A stretch of DNA of 64,000 nt from RYN-230 sp963851025 (GTDB taxonomy: Bacteria > Actinomycetota > Actinomycetes > Streptosporangiales > Streptosporangiaceae), in contig CAWKOA010000006.1 in assembly GCA_963851025.1 (NCBI GenBank), positions 558,001 to 622,000 of the forward strand, given 5' to 3'. Below the pieces are notes generated by a model, which ran no database searches, had not been told where the DNA came from, and worked only from the letters and a program-made list of their open reading frames with translations. The translations under genes and the position numbers were made by a program. Shown here in pieces: positions 24,927 to 32,911 of this stretch (position 1 is the first letter of the stretch; every line of letters starts with the position of its first letter).

Positions 24927-26080
24927 GGATTCGCCTGCCCTGGCGGCTGTTCATCTCCTACGCCCTGGTGGTCCTGACCGGTGCGGCGGTCGCCTACGTG
25001 ACCGTCCGCCTGCTCGCCCCGACCTTGTTCGACCACCAGATGTCCATGCTCGGCGGCGGGCACATGATGCCGGGCATAGGCTCCGGATCCGGTGGCCAGG
25101 ACGGGAGCGTGCGTGCCGCGTTCCTGTCCGCCCTGACCACCGCGCTGCTGATCGGGACCCTGGCCAGCGTCGCCACCGCGGGGCTGGCCGCCGCGTTCGT
25201 CACCGGCCGGCTGGTGCGCCCGCTGAATGCCGTCCGCGCGGCGACCCGGCTCATCGCGGCCGGCCACTACCAGGCCCGGGTGCCGGTTCCCGCTGAGCCG
25301 GAATTGGCCGCGCTGGCGGCCGACGTGAACACCCTGGCTGGTGAGCTGGCCAGCACCGAGACCCGGCGCACCCGGCTGCTCGGCGAGGTCGCGCACGAGA
25401 TGCGCACCCCGCTGACCGCGCTGGACGGCTACCTGGAAGGTCTCATCGATGGGGTCTTCCGGCCAGAACCGGAGATCCTCGGCGCCGTCAGCGACGAGCT
25501 GCGGCGGCTGCGCCGCCTGGCCGACGACCTGTCGGCGCTGTCCCGCGCCGAGGAGCAGCGGCTGGACCTGCATCCAGTGAGCGCCGACCTCGCCGGCCTG
25601 GCCCGGCGGGCGGCCGGCCGGCTGGCCCCGCAGTTCAGCGACGCCCAGGTCACCCTCACGGTCGCGGCCCCCGGGCCGCTTCCCGTGCGCGCCGACCCGG
25701 ACCGGATCAACCAGGTACTCACCAACATCCTGGGCAACGCCCTCACCGCCACGCCAGCCGGGGGGACTGTCACCGTCCAGGCCGCGACGGCCGGGCACAG
25801 CGCCACCGTCGCGATCACGGACACCGGGGCCGGCCTGGCCGCCGTGGACCTGGAACGGGTCTTCGAACGGTTCTACCGCGCACCCGGGCAGCCCCGGCGA
25901 TCGAGCGGTTCCGGCATCGGCCTGACCATCGCCCGTAACATCGCCCGCACCCACGGCGGCGAGATCACCGCCTCCTCCCCCGGACCCGGGCACGGCGCCA
26001 CCTTCACCCTGGCCATCCCGCTGAACCCAGCCGCCCCGGGGTCATCTGCCCTGCCTGGTGCTGATCCGGGCGTCAAGTGA
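24923..26080 (+). CDS. Sensor histidine kinase, HAMP-containing
   Basis: The protein has 385 residues. TM1 is at about 9-30, a short extracytoplasmic loop rich in Met/Gly/His (SMLGGGHMMPGIGSGSGG) follows, and TM2 is at about 68-92. HAMP then leads to the H-box GEVAHEMRTPLTALDGYLEG, the N-box LTNILGNALTATP and the G-boxes DTGAGL and GSGIGLTIA. The small Met/His-rich sensor loop is compatible with sensing metal or envelope stress (inference). The 3' end overlaps the convergent acyl-CoA ligase gene by 39 bp. Confidence 0.95.
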   Translation: MRIRLPWRLFISYALVVLTGAAVAYVTVRLLAPTLFDHQMSMLGGGHMMPGIGSGSGGQDGSVRAAFLSALTTALLIGTLASVATAGLAAAFVTGRLVRPLNAVRAATRLIAAGHYQARVPVPAEPELAALAADVNTLAGELASTETRRTRLLGEVAHEMRTPLTALDGYLEGLIDGVFRPEPEILGAVSDELRRLRRLADDLSALSRAEEQRLDLHPVSADLAGLARRAAGRLAPQFSDAQVTLTVAAPGPLPVRADPDRINQVLTNILGNALTATPAGGTVTVQAATAGHSATVAITDTGAGLAAVDLERVFERFYRAPGQPRRSSGSGIGLTIARNIARTHGGEITASSPGPGHGATFTLAIPLNPAAPGSSALPGADPGVK

Positions 26081-27670
26081 GGCCGCCTGTTCCGCGTCGA
26101 GCACGACGTACTCGTGCGAGTGCCTGCGCGTGTACGGGCGCCACCACACAGGATCGCTGGTGTTCCACCGATCGCTGGCCAGTGCGCGGGTGAGCACCTT
26201 GAACGTGGCCGTCTGCGGCATCTGGCTCGCGATCCTGACAAAACGCGGATGCTGCTTGGGCCCGATGTCGCCCTGTGCGGCGAGGAAGGCGCCAAGCTCT
26301 GCGGGGGTCAGCGATGCCCCGTCCCGCAGCACGACACAGGCCATGATCTGATCGCCGGCCACTGGGTCTGGCACCGCGTACACTGCCGCCTCCGCGATGG
26401 CGGCGTGGCGCCGCAGGGCCCGCTCCACGGGCGCAGCACCGAGGTTTTCCCCGTCCACCCTCAGCCACTCACCCGCCCGGCCGGCGAACCAGCAGAACCC
26501 GCGGGAGTCCGCGTAACCCAGGTCGCCGCTCCAGTACATGCCATCGCGCATCCTGGTCGTGTCCGCCGCCGCGTCGTTGTAGTAGCCGGCGAACAATCCT
26601 GGACCGCGCGTGTTCACGAACTCGCCGATGGCTTCGGCGGGATTGAGCAGCTGGCCGCCCGGGCCGAACCGGCCGGGCGGGCACTGGCGCCCAGTTCCCG
26701 GATCCAGCACCGCCACCCCGTCGGCCAGCTTGCCAAGCGCACCCGGAGGAGTATCGGGGGTGCGGCTGACCGCCACGCCGCCTTCGGACGAACCGAACCC
26801 GTCGATCACCTGGCAGCTGAAGCGATCGGCGAACCTGGCCAGATCACCAGGCGCACCCTCGTTTCCATAGGCGATCCGCAGCGGGTTGTCGGCGTCGTCG
26901 GCGCGCTCCGGCGTGGCCAGCACGTAGCTCAGCGGCTTGCCCACGTAGTTGGCGTAGGTCGCGCCGAAGGCCCGCACGTCATCCAGGAACGCCGAGGCGG
27001 AGAATCTGCGGCGAAAAGCGATTGCCGCGCCGGCTGCCAGGCCCACCGCCCAGCCCGCCAGGACGGCGTTGGAGTGGAACATCGGCATGGACACGTACAC
27101 CGTGTCAGTGGCGGTAAGACCGAACCTGCTGGCCAGCATCCGCCCTGGAACGGCGATCTTCGCGTGGGTGCACCTGACCGCCTTCGGCTCGCCGCCCGTC
27201 CCGGACGTGAAGATCAGCATGAGCAGGTCTTCTGCCGTCGCCGGCGCGGCGCTTAGCGGAGCCTGCCCTGGCAGCTCCAGCTCATCCAGCGGCACTACCG
27301 GAACGTCCATCGTGGGCAGCTGCGCCATGTACTGCGGTTCAGCGAGCACGTACTGGCAGTCGGTGCGGGCCACGTCCCTGGCCAGGGCGGTACCGCGGCG
27401 CACCGGGTTAAGCGCGACGAGCACCGCGCCGGCAAATGCGCACCCGCCAAGCAGGAAGGAAAACTCGGGCACGTTGTCGGCCAGCACGCCAACATGGAAC
27501 GGCACGCCGGGCTGGTGCCGCGCCCGCAGTGCAGCCGCATAACGCGTGCATTCGCTGACGTGCTCCCGCCAGCTCCACCGCCTGCCCTCAAAGCACAGCC
27601 CCGGCCGCGAGCTGCCGGCCTGGGCCAGAAGCAGCTCGGTAACTGTGCCGGGTGCGACAGGCGTGCTCAC
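26042..27670 (-). CDS. AMP-dependent acyl-CoA ligase (FadD-type)
   Basis: The protein has 542 residues from the GTG at 27670 (VSTPVAPGTVTELLL); a longer frame exists but adds unrelated residues. The ATP-binding P-loop IFTSGTGGEPKAV is at about 150-162. The adenylate motifs YGNEGAPGDL and DGFGSSEGGVAV, the Asp of YWSGDLGYAD and the hinge region WLRVDGENLGAAPVE follow, and the C-terminal Lys of TFKVLTR completes the fold. The sequence resembles actinobacterial FadD17-like steroid/fatty acid ligases. It shares the divergent region holding a KstR-like operator with an aldehyde dehydrogenase, suggesting sterol or similar side-chain metabolism. Its 3' end overlaps the histidine kinase gene tail to tail. 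Confidence 0.9.
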   Translation of the reverse strand: MSTPVAPGTVTELLLAQAGSSRPGLCFEGRRWSWREHVSECTRYAAALRARHQPGVPFHVGVLADNVPEFSFLLGGCAFAGAVLVALNPVRRGTALARDVARTDCQYVLAEPQYMAQLPTMDVPVVPLDELELPGQAPLSAAPATAEDLLMLIFTSGTGGEPKAVRCTHAKIAVPGRMLASRFGLTATDTVYVSMPMFHSNAVLAGWAVGLAAGAAIAFRRRFSASAFLDDVRAFGATYANYVGKPLSYVLATPERADDADNPLRIAYGNEGAPGDLARFADRFSCQVIDGFGSSEGGVAVSRTPDTPPGALGKLADGVAVLDPGTGRQCPPGRFGPGGQLLNPAEAIGEFVNTRGPGLFAGYYNDAAADTTRMRDGMYWSGDLGYADSRGFCWFAGRAGEWLRVDGENLGAAPVERALRRHAAIAEAAVYAVPDPVAGDQIMACVVLRDGASLTPAELGAFLAAQGDIGPKQHPRFVRIASQMPQTATFKVLTRALASDRWNTSDPVWWRPYTRRHSHEYVVLDAEQAASLDARISTRQGR

Positions 27671-27773
27671 GTGGCCAGCTCGGCTCCCAGTCCTTGGTGC
27701 TCTGGGTATTGACTGATATCTATGCCGGCCTGCATGCAGCAAGCCGCGCGTTCGCGTGCAGAACGATGTGAAA

Positions 27774-27787
27774 TAGAACCTGTTCTA
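27774..27787. promoter_or_regulatory. KstR-like operator TAGAACCTGTTCTA
   Basis: A 14-bp perfect palindrome around a CT centre matching TnnAACnnGTTnnA, the published consensus of KstR, the TetR-family repressor of cholesterol catabolism in actinobacteria. It is 104 bases upstream of the acyl-CoA ligase start and 52 bases upstream of the aldehyde dehydrogenase start, so it can control both. No kstR gene lies in the window. Confidence 0.65.
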
Positions 27788-27838
27788 CTTATCATAGCCA
27801 GGCTGGCATGTACGCGGAATGATGCGGAGCTGACCGGG

Positions 27839-29365
27839 ATGGACCAGATGGACCAGATGACCGCACGCACCGAGCAGGCCACCACCAAGTCCGGCAGCTT
27901 CGATGTCGCCAATCCCGCTAGCCAGGAGGTGGTCGGCAGCTACCCGGTGCACACCGCGGAAGACGTCGCGGTGGCGGTGGCCCAGGCACGCGAGGCCCAG
28001 CGCTGGTGGGAGGGACTGGGGTTTGAAGGGCGAAAGCCCTACCTGCGACGGTGGCTGCGCTGGCTCGCCCTCCACTGCGACGAGGTGTACGAGATCGGCC
28101 ACCGGGAGACCGCGAGGCCCAGGGCGGACGTCCAGTTCGAGCTGTACGCCGGGCTGGAGGATGCCCGCTGGGCCGCAGCTCACGCTAAGCGGGTTCTGCG
28201 CAGGCGGCGGGTCGCACCAGGCATCGCCTTGATGAACTTCGACGCGCGCCTGTCCTACCACCCGCTCGGCGTGATCGGGGTGATCACGCCGTGGAACGCA
28301 CCGGTCTACCTGACGCTGTCTGGCATGGCCGCCGCCCTCGCCGCTGGAAATGCGGTCGTGGTCAAGCCCAGCGAACTCAGCCCCGGCTCGGCCATCATCA
28401 CCATCGAGGCATTCCGCCGGGCAAACCCGGATGCGCCCGCCGGATTGACCGGGTGGATCACCGGCTCCGGGGAGACCGGGGCGGCGCTGTGCGCCGCCCG
28501 CGTTGACAAAGTGGCCTTCACCGGCTCAGCGCCCACGGGGCGGCGGGTGATGGCCGCCTGCGCCCAGAACCTGACCCCCGTCGTGCTGGAGCTCGGCGGC
28601 AAGGACGCCACCATTGTCGCCGCCGACGCCGACCTCGACGCCGCCGCGATGGGAGTGGTCTGGGGCGGCCTCTTCAACGGTGGCCAGGCCTGCGTGGGTG
28701 TCGAGCGGGTGTACGTGGTTGAGTCGGTGCGCGACGAGTTCCTGGCCAGGGTGCGCAAGAACGCCGGCGAGATCGCCGTCGGTGTCGGGGAATTGAGCGC
28801 CTACGGACCGATGACGGTCAACGCCCAGGTCGAGATCGTTCGCCGGCACGTGGGTGACGCGCTCGAGGCAGGAGCACACGCGCTGGTCGGGGGGCTGGAG
28901 TCGATCAGGCCACCGTTCATCGACCCGATCGTCCTGGTCAACGTCCCGGAGGACTGCTCTGCGGTCCAGGAGGAGACCTTCGGGCCGGTCCTAGTGATCA
29001 ACACCGTCCCTGACATCGACGAGGCGGTGCGCCGGGCGAACGGGACGGCGTTCGGGCTTGGCTCGTCGGTGTACTCGGCCCGGCGCGGACCCGCGATCGC
29101 CTCCAGGCTCCGGGCGGGTGGCACGACGATTAATTCCGTCCTGACCTTCGTCGGGTTGTCGTCCATCCCGTTCGGCGGCGTCGGCGAGAGCGGCTTCGGG
29201 CGGTTCCACGGCGACGCGGGCCTGCGGGAGTTCAGCTACGCCAAGTCGACCGCGCGAAAAAGGTTCGACCTGGGCAAGGACCTTCAGTCGTTCCCCCGCA
29301 CGCCGGACCAGTTCGATGTCGTCCGCAAGGCGCTCAGGCTCCGCTACGGCCGGTCGTTCCACTGA
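27839..29365 (+). CDS. Aldehyde dehydrogenase family protein
   Basis: The protein has 508 residues from the ATG at 27839; an upstream in-frame ATG at 27722 would include the operator in the coding region and is unlikely. ALDH motifs are complete: ITPWNAP with Asn153, LELGGKD with general base Glu251 and GGQACVG with catalytic Cys285. EETFGPVL and PFGGVGESGFGR are also present. NAD(P)-dependent oxidation of an aldehyde to an acid fits the adjacent acyl-CoA ligase, which would activate the product. Both share a KstR-like site. The substrate is unknown; a sterol side-chain or terpenoid aldehyde is a hypothesis. Confidence 0.95.
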   Translation: MDQMDQMTARTEQATTKSGSFDVANPASQEVVGSYPVHTAEDVAVAVAQAREAQRWWEGLGFEGRKPYLRRWLRWLALHCDEVYEIGHRETARPRADVQFELYAGLEDARWAAAHAKRVLRRRRVAPGIALMNFDARLSYHPLGVIGVITPWNAPVYLTLSGMAAALAAGNAVVVKPSELSPGSAIITIEAFRRANPDAPAGLTGWITGSGETGAALCAARVDKVAFTGSAPTGRRVMAACAQNLTPVVLELGGKDATIVAADADLDAAAMGVVWGGLFNGGQACVGVERVYVVESVRDEFLARVRKNAGEIAVGVGELSAYGPMTVNAQVEIVRRHVGDALEAGAHALVGGLESIRPPFIDPIVLVNVPEDCSAVQEETFGPVLVINTVPDIDEAVRRANGTAFGLGSSVYSARRGPAIASRLRAGGTTINSVLTFVGLSSIPFGGVGESGFGRFHGDAGLREFSYAKSTARKRFDLGKDLQSFPRTPDQFDVVRKALRLRYGRSFH

Positions 29366-29500
29366 GAGACCGTGTATCAGCCGGGGCGGTCCGGCATCGG
29401 CTCGGCCAGCTTTGCGCGCCACTGGGGCGCGTCGAAGGGGTCGGCAAAGTACTGGGTCTCATGGGCCACGAGGCCGGCACTGCGTGGCCCAGCCAGACCC
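29366..29500. other. Convergent spacer with a short orphan coding-like fragment
   Basis: Between two convergent genes, the minus strand at about 29377-29463 reads AHETQYFADPFDAPQWRAKL followed by a short tail and a stop. This looks like real protein, but it has no start of its own and is out of frame with the methyltransferase. It may be the end of a lost gene. No clear terminator hairpin is visible. Confidence 0.3.
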
Positions 29501-30244
29501 TTAGTGCGCGAGGACGAGGTAAGCGAACCCGAGGACGCATCGGTATACCTCGAAGTACTGACGCTCACGGGCGTCTAGCCAGTCGCGCAGGCCAGCGGCG
29601 CGCGGGTCCCCGGCGTGCGCGAGCAGCCACTCCTGGCGGCCAGCGCGGAACGTGGACTCGAAGTCGTCCCATTCCAGCTGGCTGGCGACGCTCATGTGGA
29701 TGACCCGCCAGCCCGTGGACCGGCAGGCCTCCAGCAAGCCCGCCAGGGGCAGCACCTGCTCGCCGAACATCTCTGTCGCTGCGGCCGAGGGCGGTGTTTC
29801 CCAGTAGCCGTCCCCGAACAGCAGCCGGCCTCCGGCCGGCACGACCCCGGCCAGCGCGTCCAGCGCGGGGGTGGTGCCGCCCAGTGCGTGGGACGCGCCA
29901 ACGCACAGCACCCGGTCCGCCGGGCCATTCCACCTCGAGACGTCGGCCTCCGTGAACCGAACCTGCCCGTCGAGGTGACGCTCCGCGGCGAGGCGTCCGG
30001 CGCGGCGTAGCGCCCCGGCATCGGTGTCCACGCCGGTACCAGTGGCCTGACCGGCGCGGGCGACGACCTGCAGCAGGAGTTCACCCCAGCCGCAGCCCAG
30101 GTCGGCGACGTGGGCTCCCGGCCGCACGTCCAGCCGGTCCATCAGAAGTTCGGCGTGCTCCACCGACAGCGGGACGTTCCAGCGCATCCGCGCGTACACC
30201 GCTTCTTCGAGCTCGTCGTCTTCCACCGGGGTCAAGGTAACCAT
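29501..30244 (-). CDS. Class I SAM-dependent methyltransferase
   Basis: The protein has 247 residues. Motif I is VADLGCGWGELLLQV (about 45-59), the acidic residue after beta-2 is in GTGVDTDA, and motif II/III is in FTEADVSRWNG. A post-core GGRLLFGDGYWETPP segment follows. The final third is helical (EWDDFESTFRAGRQEWLLAH). The substrate is unknown. It stands alone, convergent with the aldehyde dehydrogenase. Confidence 0.9.
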   Translation of the reverse strand: MVTLTPVEDDELEEAVYARMRWNVPLSVEHAELLMDRLDVRPGAHVADLGCGWGELLLQVVARAGQATGTGVDTDAGALRRAGRLAAERHLDGQVRFTEADVSRWNGPADRVLCVGASHALGGTTPALDALAGVVPAGGRLLFGDGYWETPPSAAATEMFGEQVLPLAGLLEACRSTGWRVIHMSVASQLEWDDFESTFRAGRQEWLLAHAGDPRAAGLRDWLDARERQYFEVYRCVLGFAYLVLAH

Positions 30245-30353
30245 GCCGCCAGGCTCCCTGTCACGGCAGGCCAGCCAGGCTCCGCAAACTCCTCAACGGC
30301 CTCTTCGGTACCTTCCCTGGTCACGCCGGAATCAGCCGGCCTAACCGGGCCGA

Positions 30354-30767
30354 TTAGCCATTCAGGCACACTCCGTAACTGGTATTGCCCACTATCCCCG
30401 TCGCGCACGGCTTGGTCAACCTGTTGGTGTCGTAAAAGCCGAACCCAGTCCAGGTCCTGGCCGCGAGCTGGTCCGACTGCGATTGACTAACGCTCCCGTC
30501 AACCAGCCACAGGGTCACGTACTTAGATGACCCGGTGCCGTTGTAGAAGTTGGCCGCCACGAACGAGTTCGTGTAATCGTACGACACGCAGACGGTGTAC
30601 TGACCGTACGAGCTGCAGGTTTGCGTGTAGGTGTCCGCGTGAGCTGGCGTGGCAGCAGTCAGGGCGATACCGCCGATGGCTGCCGCGGAACCTAACGCCG
30701 CCAACCGCCGCCGGCTGAGGCGGGACGTTATCGTCGCGAATGCAGGCTTCCTGGTGTCTGCGGGCAC
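30354..30767 (-). CDS. Small secreted protein with four cysteines, unknown
   Basis: The protein has 137 residues from the GTG at 30767, chosen because AGGAGG lies 5-6 bases upstream; upstream ATGs in the frame lack this. The N-terminus SRLSRRRLAALGSAAAIGGI is Tat/Sec-like and cleavage is expected after TPAHA (about 44). The mature part of about 93 residues has paired Cys (TCSSYGQYTVCVSY, KPCATG, YGVCLNG) and many Tyr/Ser/Thr, suggesting a small beta-fold with two disulfides. No enzyme motif is visible. It resembles many actinomycete secreted small proteins. Confidence 0.7.
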   Translation of the reverse strand: MPADTRKPAFATITSRLSRRRLAALGSAAAIGGIALTAATPAHADTYTQTCSSYGQYTVCVSYDYTNSFVAANFYNGTGSSKYVTLWLVDGSVSQSQSDQLAARTWTGFGFYDTNRLTKPCATGIVGNTSYGVCLNG

Positions 30768-31123
30768 GCTTCCTCCTGTTGATGGATGCATGAACTCATT
30801 TTCTTCGTCCATTCACAACGTCTCGTCCCGGGCCAGAACGATCATTGGCGCGCACCGCATTCAGAGCCGTTCTTGGCCCTCCTCAAGCTAACTTATCCCT
30901 GGCTGCGGATCAAGCCCTCACTAACCTGATCTTCCATGAGATTCGCTGACCTTTATCACCAGGCCGGGTTCGCCTGGTTAGAGCGCCTCTCACCTGGGCG
31001 GCCCGCCCACTCCGTGATCATTTGGTGAATGGATGACGCTCTTTCGCGGCGGCTGGTGCCTGACGAGCTGCGGGCGCTGGCAAAGCCATTGGTGCCGCCC
31101 TGCGCCTGGGGCTGACCGGGGCG
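30768..31123. other. Gene-poor region with a hairpin and an IS remnant
   Basis: This 356-base stretch lies upstream of the secreted protein and downstream of the NTF2-like gene. It contains a 7-bp hairpin ACCAGGC...GCCTGGT (30958-30978, loop CGGGTTC), and at 31029-31115 a transposase-like 28-residue frame described separately. Base composition at 30768-30960 is visibly lower in GC than the surroundings. No other coding potential was recognised. Confidence 0.5.
31029..31115 (+). mobile_element. IS5-family transposase N-terminal remnant
   Basis: A 28-residue frame beginning MDDALSRRLVPDELRALAKP is very like the N-terminus of actinobacterial IS5-type transposases (from memory MDDALSRRLVPDELW...). 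After LVPP it jumps directly to CAWG and stops. In full-length enzymes CAW occurs about 35 residues later, so an internal deletion is implied. No terminal inverted repeats were found and the rest of the element is gone. Confidence 0.55.
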
Positions 31124-31540
31124 TCAGGCCGGGATGGCGCCAAGCTGCTGCATCAGGGCGAGGCCGTCGAACTGCGTCCAGATGTCGGTCACGCGACCGT
31201 CCTTGAGGCGGTAGAAGTTCATGCCCTCGACCCGGATCGGCTGGCCGGAGGCGGGGATGCCCATGAGGTCCTGCTGCAGGGAACCAGTCACGACCCACCG
31301 GGTGGTGACGGTGTCGCCGCTGGCGATGATGTCCTGCAGGTCCTCCTCCAGGTCGGGGAAGCTCGCCTTGAAGCCCGCAACCTTCTGCTTGAAGCCGGCC
31401 AGCGTCGGCTCTTCGCCGGGCGCCGGATTGTGGTCGGCCAGGCCCGGGTCGCAGAGCTCGTCGATCGTCGCCTGGTCGGCCGCGCGAAACGCGTGCTCGA
31501 AGCGCGTAATGATCTCGATGTTGGCCGTTACCTGAGCCAT
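31124..31540 (-). CDS. NTF2-like/SnoaL-type ester cyclase family protein
   Basis: The protein has 138 residues from the ATG at 31540, preceded by GGAG. SnoaL/NTF2-like features are an N-terminal helix (NIEIITRFEHAFRAADQATI), then LADHNPAPGE, then a curved sheet with TTRWVVTGSLQQ and VEGMNFYRLKDGRVTDIW. It is probably a small cytosolic pocket protein: a cyclase/isomerase or a binding protein. It follows a promoter bracketed by two near-identical operators, so expression is likely inducible. Confidence 0.88.
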   Translation of the reverse strand: MAQVTANIEIITRFEHAFRAADQATIDELCDPGLADHNPAPGEEPTLAGFKQKVAGFKASFPDLEEDLQDIIASGDTVTTRWVVTGSLQQDLMGIPASGQPIRVEGMNFYRLKDGRVTDIWTQFDGLALMQQLGAIPA

Positions 31541-31605
31541 GATCGCTCCATTCCCCGGGCGAATGCCTCGCGGCCGGGCCCTGACTGCGCTGCCACCCCT
31601 GTGTA

Positions 31606-31646
31606 GCAACTGATTGGTTGCGATAGTATGGCAACCGATTAGTTGC
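31606..31646 (-). promoter_or_regulatory. Promoter of the NTF2-like gene with twin operators
   Basis: On the minus strand TTGACG (31651-31646) and TACTAT (31628-31623), 17 bases apart, form a near-consensus sigma-70 promoter. Operator GCAACCGATTAGTTGC (31631-31646) fills the spacer, and GCAACTGATTGGTTGC (31606-31621) covers the expected start site. The two sites share 14 of 16 bases and lie 25 bp centre to centre. The repressor is unknown; the adjacent TetR has a different operator. Confidence 0.7.
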
Positions 31647-31647
31647 G

Positions 31648-32805
31648 TCAAGCGCCACGTTCCCGGAGCCCCGCGTGGTCACTCGCGGTCAGGCAGTCCA
31701 CGAAGTTGAGCGCGCCGCTGCCCACCGGAGTGCGAGCCGCCGCGCGCCGGCGTGCGAGCCGCTGCCGCACGTGTGCCGTAACCGGCGTCGCGTAGATCTC
31801 GGCCTTCCGATCTGGCGTGCGGCGGCGTTCGGCCAGGTGCAGCAGGTCTACGCAGCCCAGCACGGCCAGCGACCCGGCGAGCCAGATCCCGAGGACCAGC
31901 AGCGGATGGCCGGGATTGGCCTCCGGGAGGTAGACCACGTCGCGCGCGGCGGACACGATAGCGCCGTTGGGCAGCCATGGCGCGACCTGGCGGAAGCCAT
32001 CGGGCAGGAACGCGAACGGTACTGTCCCGCCGGACACGGCGTTCCCGATGAAGACGAGGGCGAGCGCGGCCAGGCCGGTCCCGGGCAGCCCGGTGACCGC
32101 CTGGCAGGCCGCGACGAAGGCCACGAACGTCAGCGCGCCGAGGAAGCCGACGCCGATCAGTGCGGCGCTCGCACCGGTCAGGGCGCCGAAGATCAGGTCA
32201 AGCGCGAGCACGCTGCCGCCTGCGGCCAGCAGGGCGAAGAGGGCCGCGGCGCTAAACCGCCACCACACCCGGAACCGCCGGCCGAGCAGGAACAGGCCGA
32301 CGCCGCCAATCACGCTCGGGATGAGCAGGCCGAGCTCGAAGACGAAGACGGACAGCCCCGCCCGGTCGCTGGCCGGCAGGGCCGCGACGTCAAGGGGACG
32401 GGCCTGGCGATGGAGGGCGGTCGCCGCGGCGGTGAGGGCCGCCGTGATGACCTGCTGCTGACTCGATCCCGCCGCGCCCGCCGTCACGATGGTCACGGGG
32501 CCGGCCACGCCGGTGACCAGGCCCCCGGCCGCCGACTGCGAGCGGACGCTGCCGACCACGGCCCGCGCGGAGTGCGCGCCCACGACCGTGAAGCCGCCCG
32601 GTGCCGCATGCGCGAGACCCGTGGTCAGATCCTTAACGAAAACCGCCGGTGCGGCCACCGCGATCCGCACGCCATGCGGCGACGGGGCATGGTCGGCGAA
32701 GCCGAACGAGAGCATCAGGACGAAGCTGACCACGGCCGCCGCGATGGCGGTCGCGAACAGCCGGCGGGGCGATGGCTGGCGGGGTGGTCGCGGCGTGCCG
32801 GACAT
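31648..32805 (-). CDS. ABC-2/DUF3533-like membrane protein (candidate exporter)
   Basis: The protein has 385 residues from the ATG at 32805, preceded by AGAAGGA. TM1 is at about 20-42, and a large extracytoplasmic domain (about 45-175) contains VRIAVAAPAVFVKDLTTGL. Five or six membrane segments follow (about 180-340). The one-TM, large-loop, C-terminal membrane-bundle layout matches YhgE/Pip- or ABC-2-type efflux permeases without their own ATPase. It is divergent from a TetR repressor with a perfect operator between them, a classic efflux regulation layout. The last bases overlap the -35 of the next promoter. Confidence 0.75.
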   Translation of the reverse strand: MSGTPRPPRQPSPRRLFATAIAAAVVSFVLMLSFGFADHAPSPHGVRIAVAAPAVFVKDLTTGLAHAAPGGFTVVGAHSARAVVGSVRSQSAAGGLVTGVAGPVTIVTAGAAGSSQQQVITAALTAAATALHRQARPLDVAALPASDRAGLSVFVFELGLLIPSVIGGVGLFLLGRRFRVWWRFSAAALFALLAAGGSVLALDLIFGALTGASAALIGVGFLGALTFVAFVAACQAVTGLPGTGLAALALVFIGNAVSGGTVPFAFLPDGFRQVAPWLPNGAIVSAARDVVYLPEANPGHPLLVLGIWLAGSLAVLGCVDLLHLAERRRTPDRKAEIYATPVTAHVRQRLARRRAAARTPVGSGALNFVDCLTASDHAGLRERGA

Positions 32806-32841
32806 GGAGATCCTTCTGTGAGACAGGCGCCGCCCAGCCAC

Positions 32842-32861
32842 TAATGACCAAGCGGTCATTA
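32842..32861. promoter_or_regulatory. TetR operator TAATGACCAAGCGGTCATTA
   Basis: Perfect 8-bp arms TAATGACC/GGTCATTA flank AAGC, in the divergent spacer 37 bases before the membrane protein start. A half-site TTAATGACC recurs at 32885-32893 before the tetR gene. This is the standard form of TetR-type operators. Confidence 0.7.
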
Positions 32862-32898
32862 AGCAATGTATCACCGTGCGGGCGTTAATGACCACTTG

Positions 32899-32904
32899 TA
32901 TACT
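32899..32904 (+). promoter_or_regulatory. Candidate -10 TATACT of the tetR gene (leaderless)
   Basis: TATACT ends 7 bases before the ATG at 32912, so transcription would start at or next to the start codon; no SD precedes the ATG. The operator half-site lies immediately upstream. The -35 is weak (GTGCGG region). Confidence 0.45.
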
Positions 32905-32911
32905 TAGCGGC

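Noticed and set aside
27722..27838. ATG at 27722 as start of the aldehyde dehydrogenase
   Set aside because: It would place the KstR-like palindrome inside the coding region and adds residues without ALDH similarity.
30958..30978. Hairpin with GGTTC loop resembling a tRNA T-arm
   Set aside because: No acceptor stem, D-arm or anticodon arm can be built around it; it is only a 7-bp hairpin.
31675..32844. Long plus-strand frame opposite the efflux-like membrane gene
   Set aside because: Low-complexity antisense shadow; the minus strand has a good start, SD and membrane helices.
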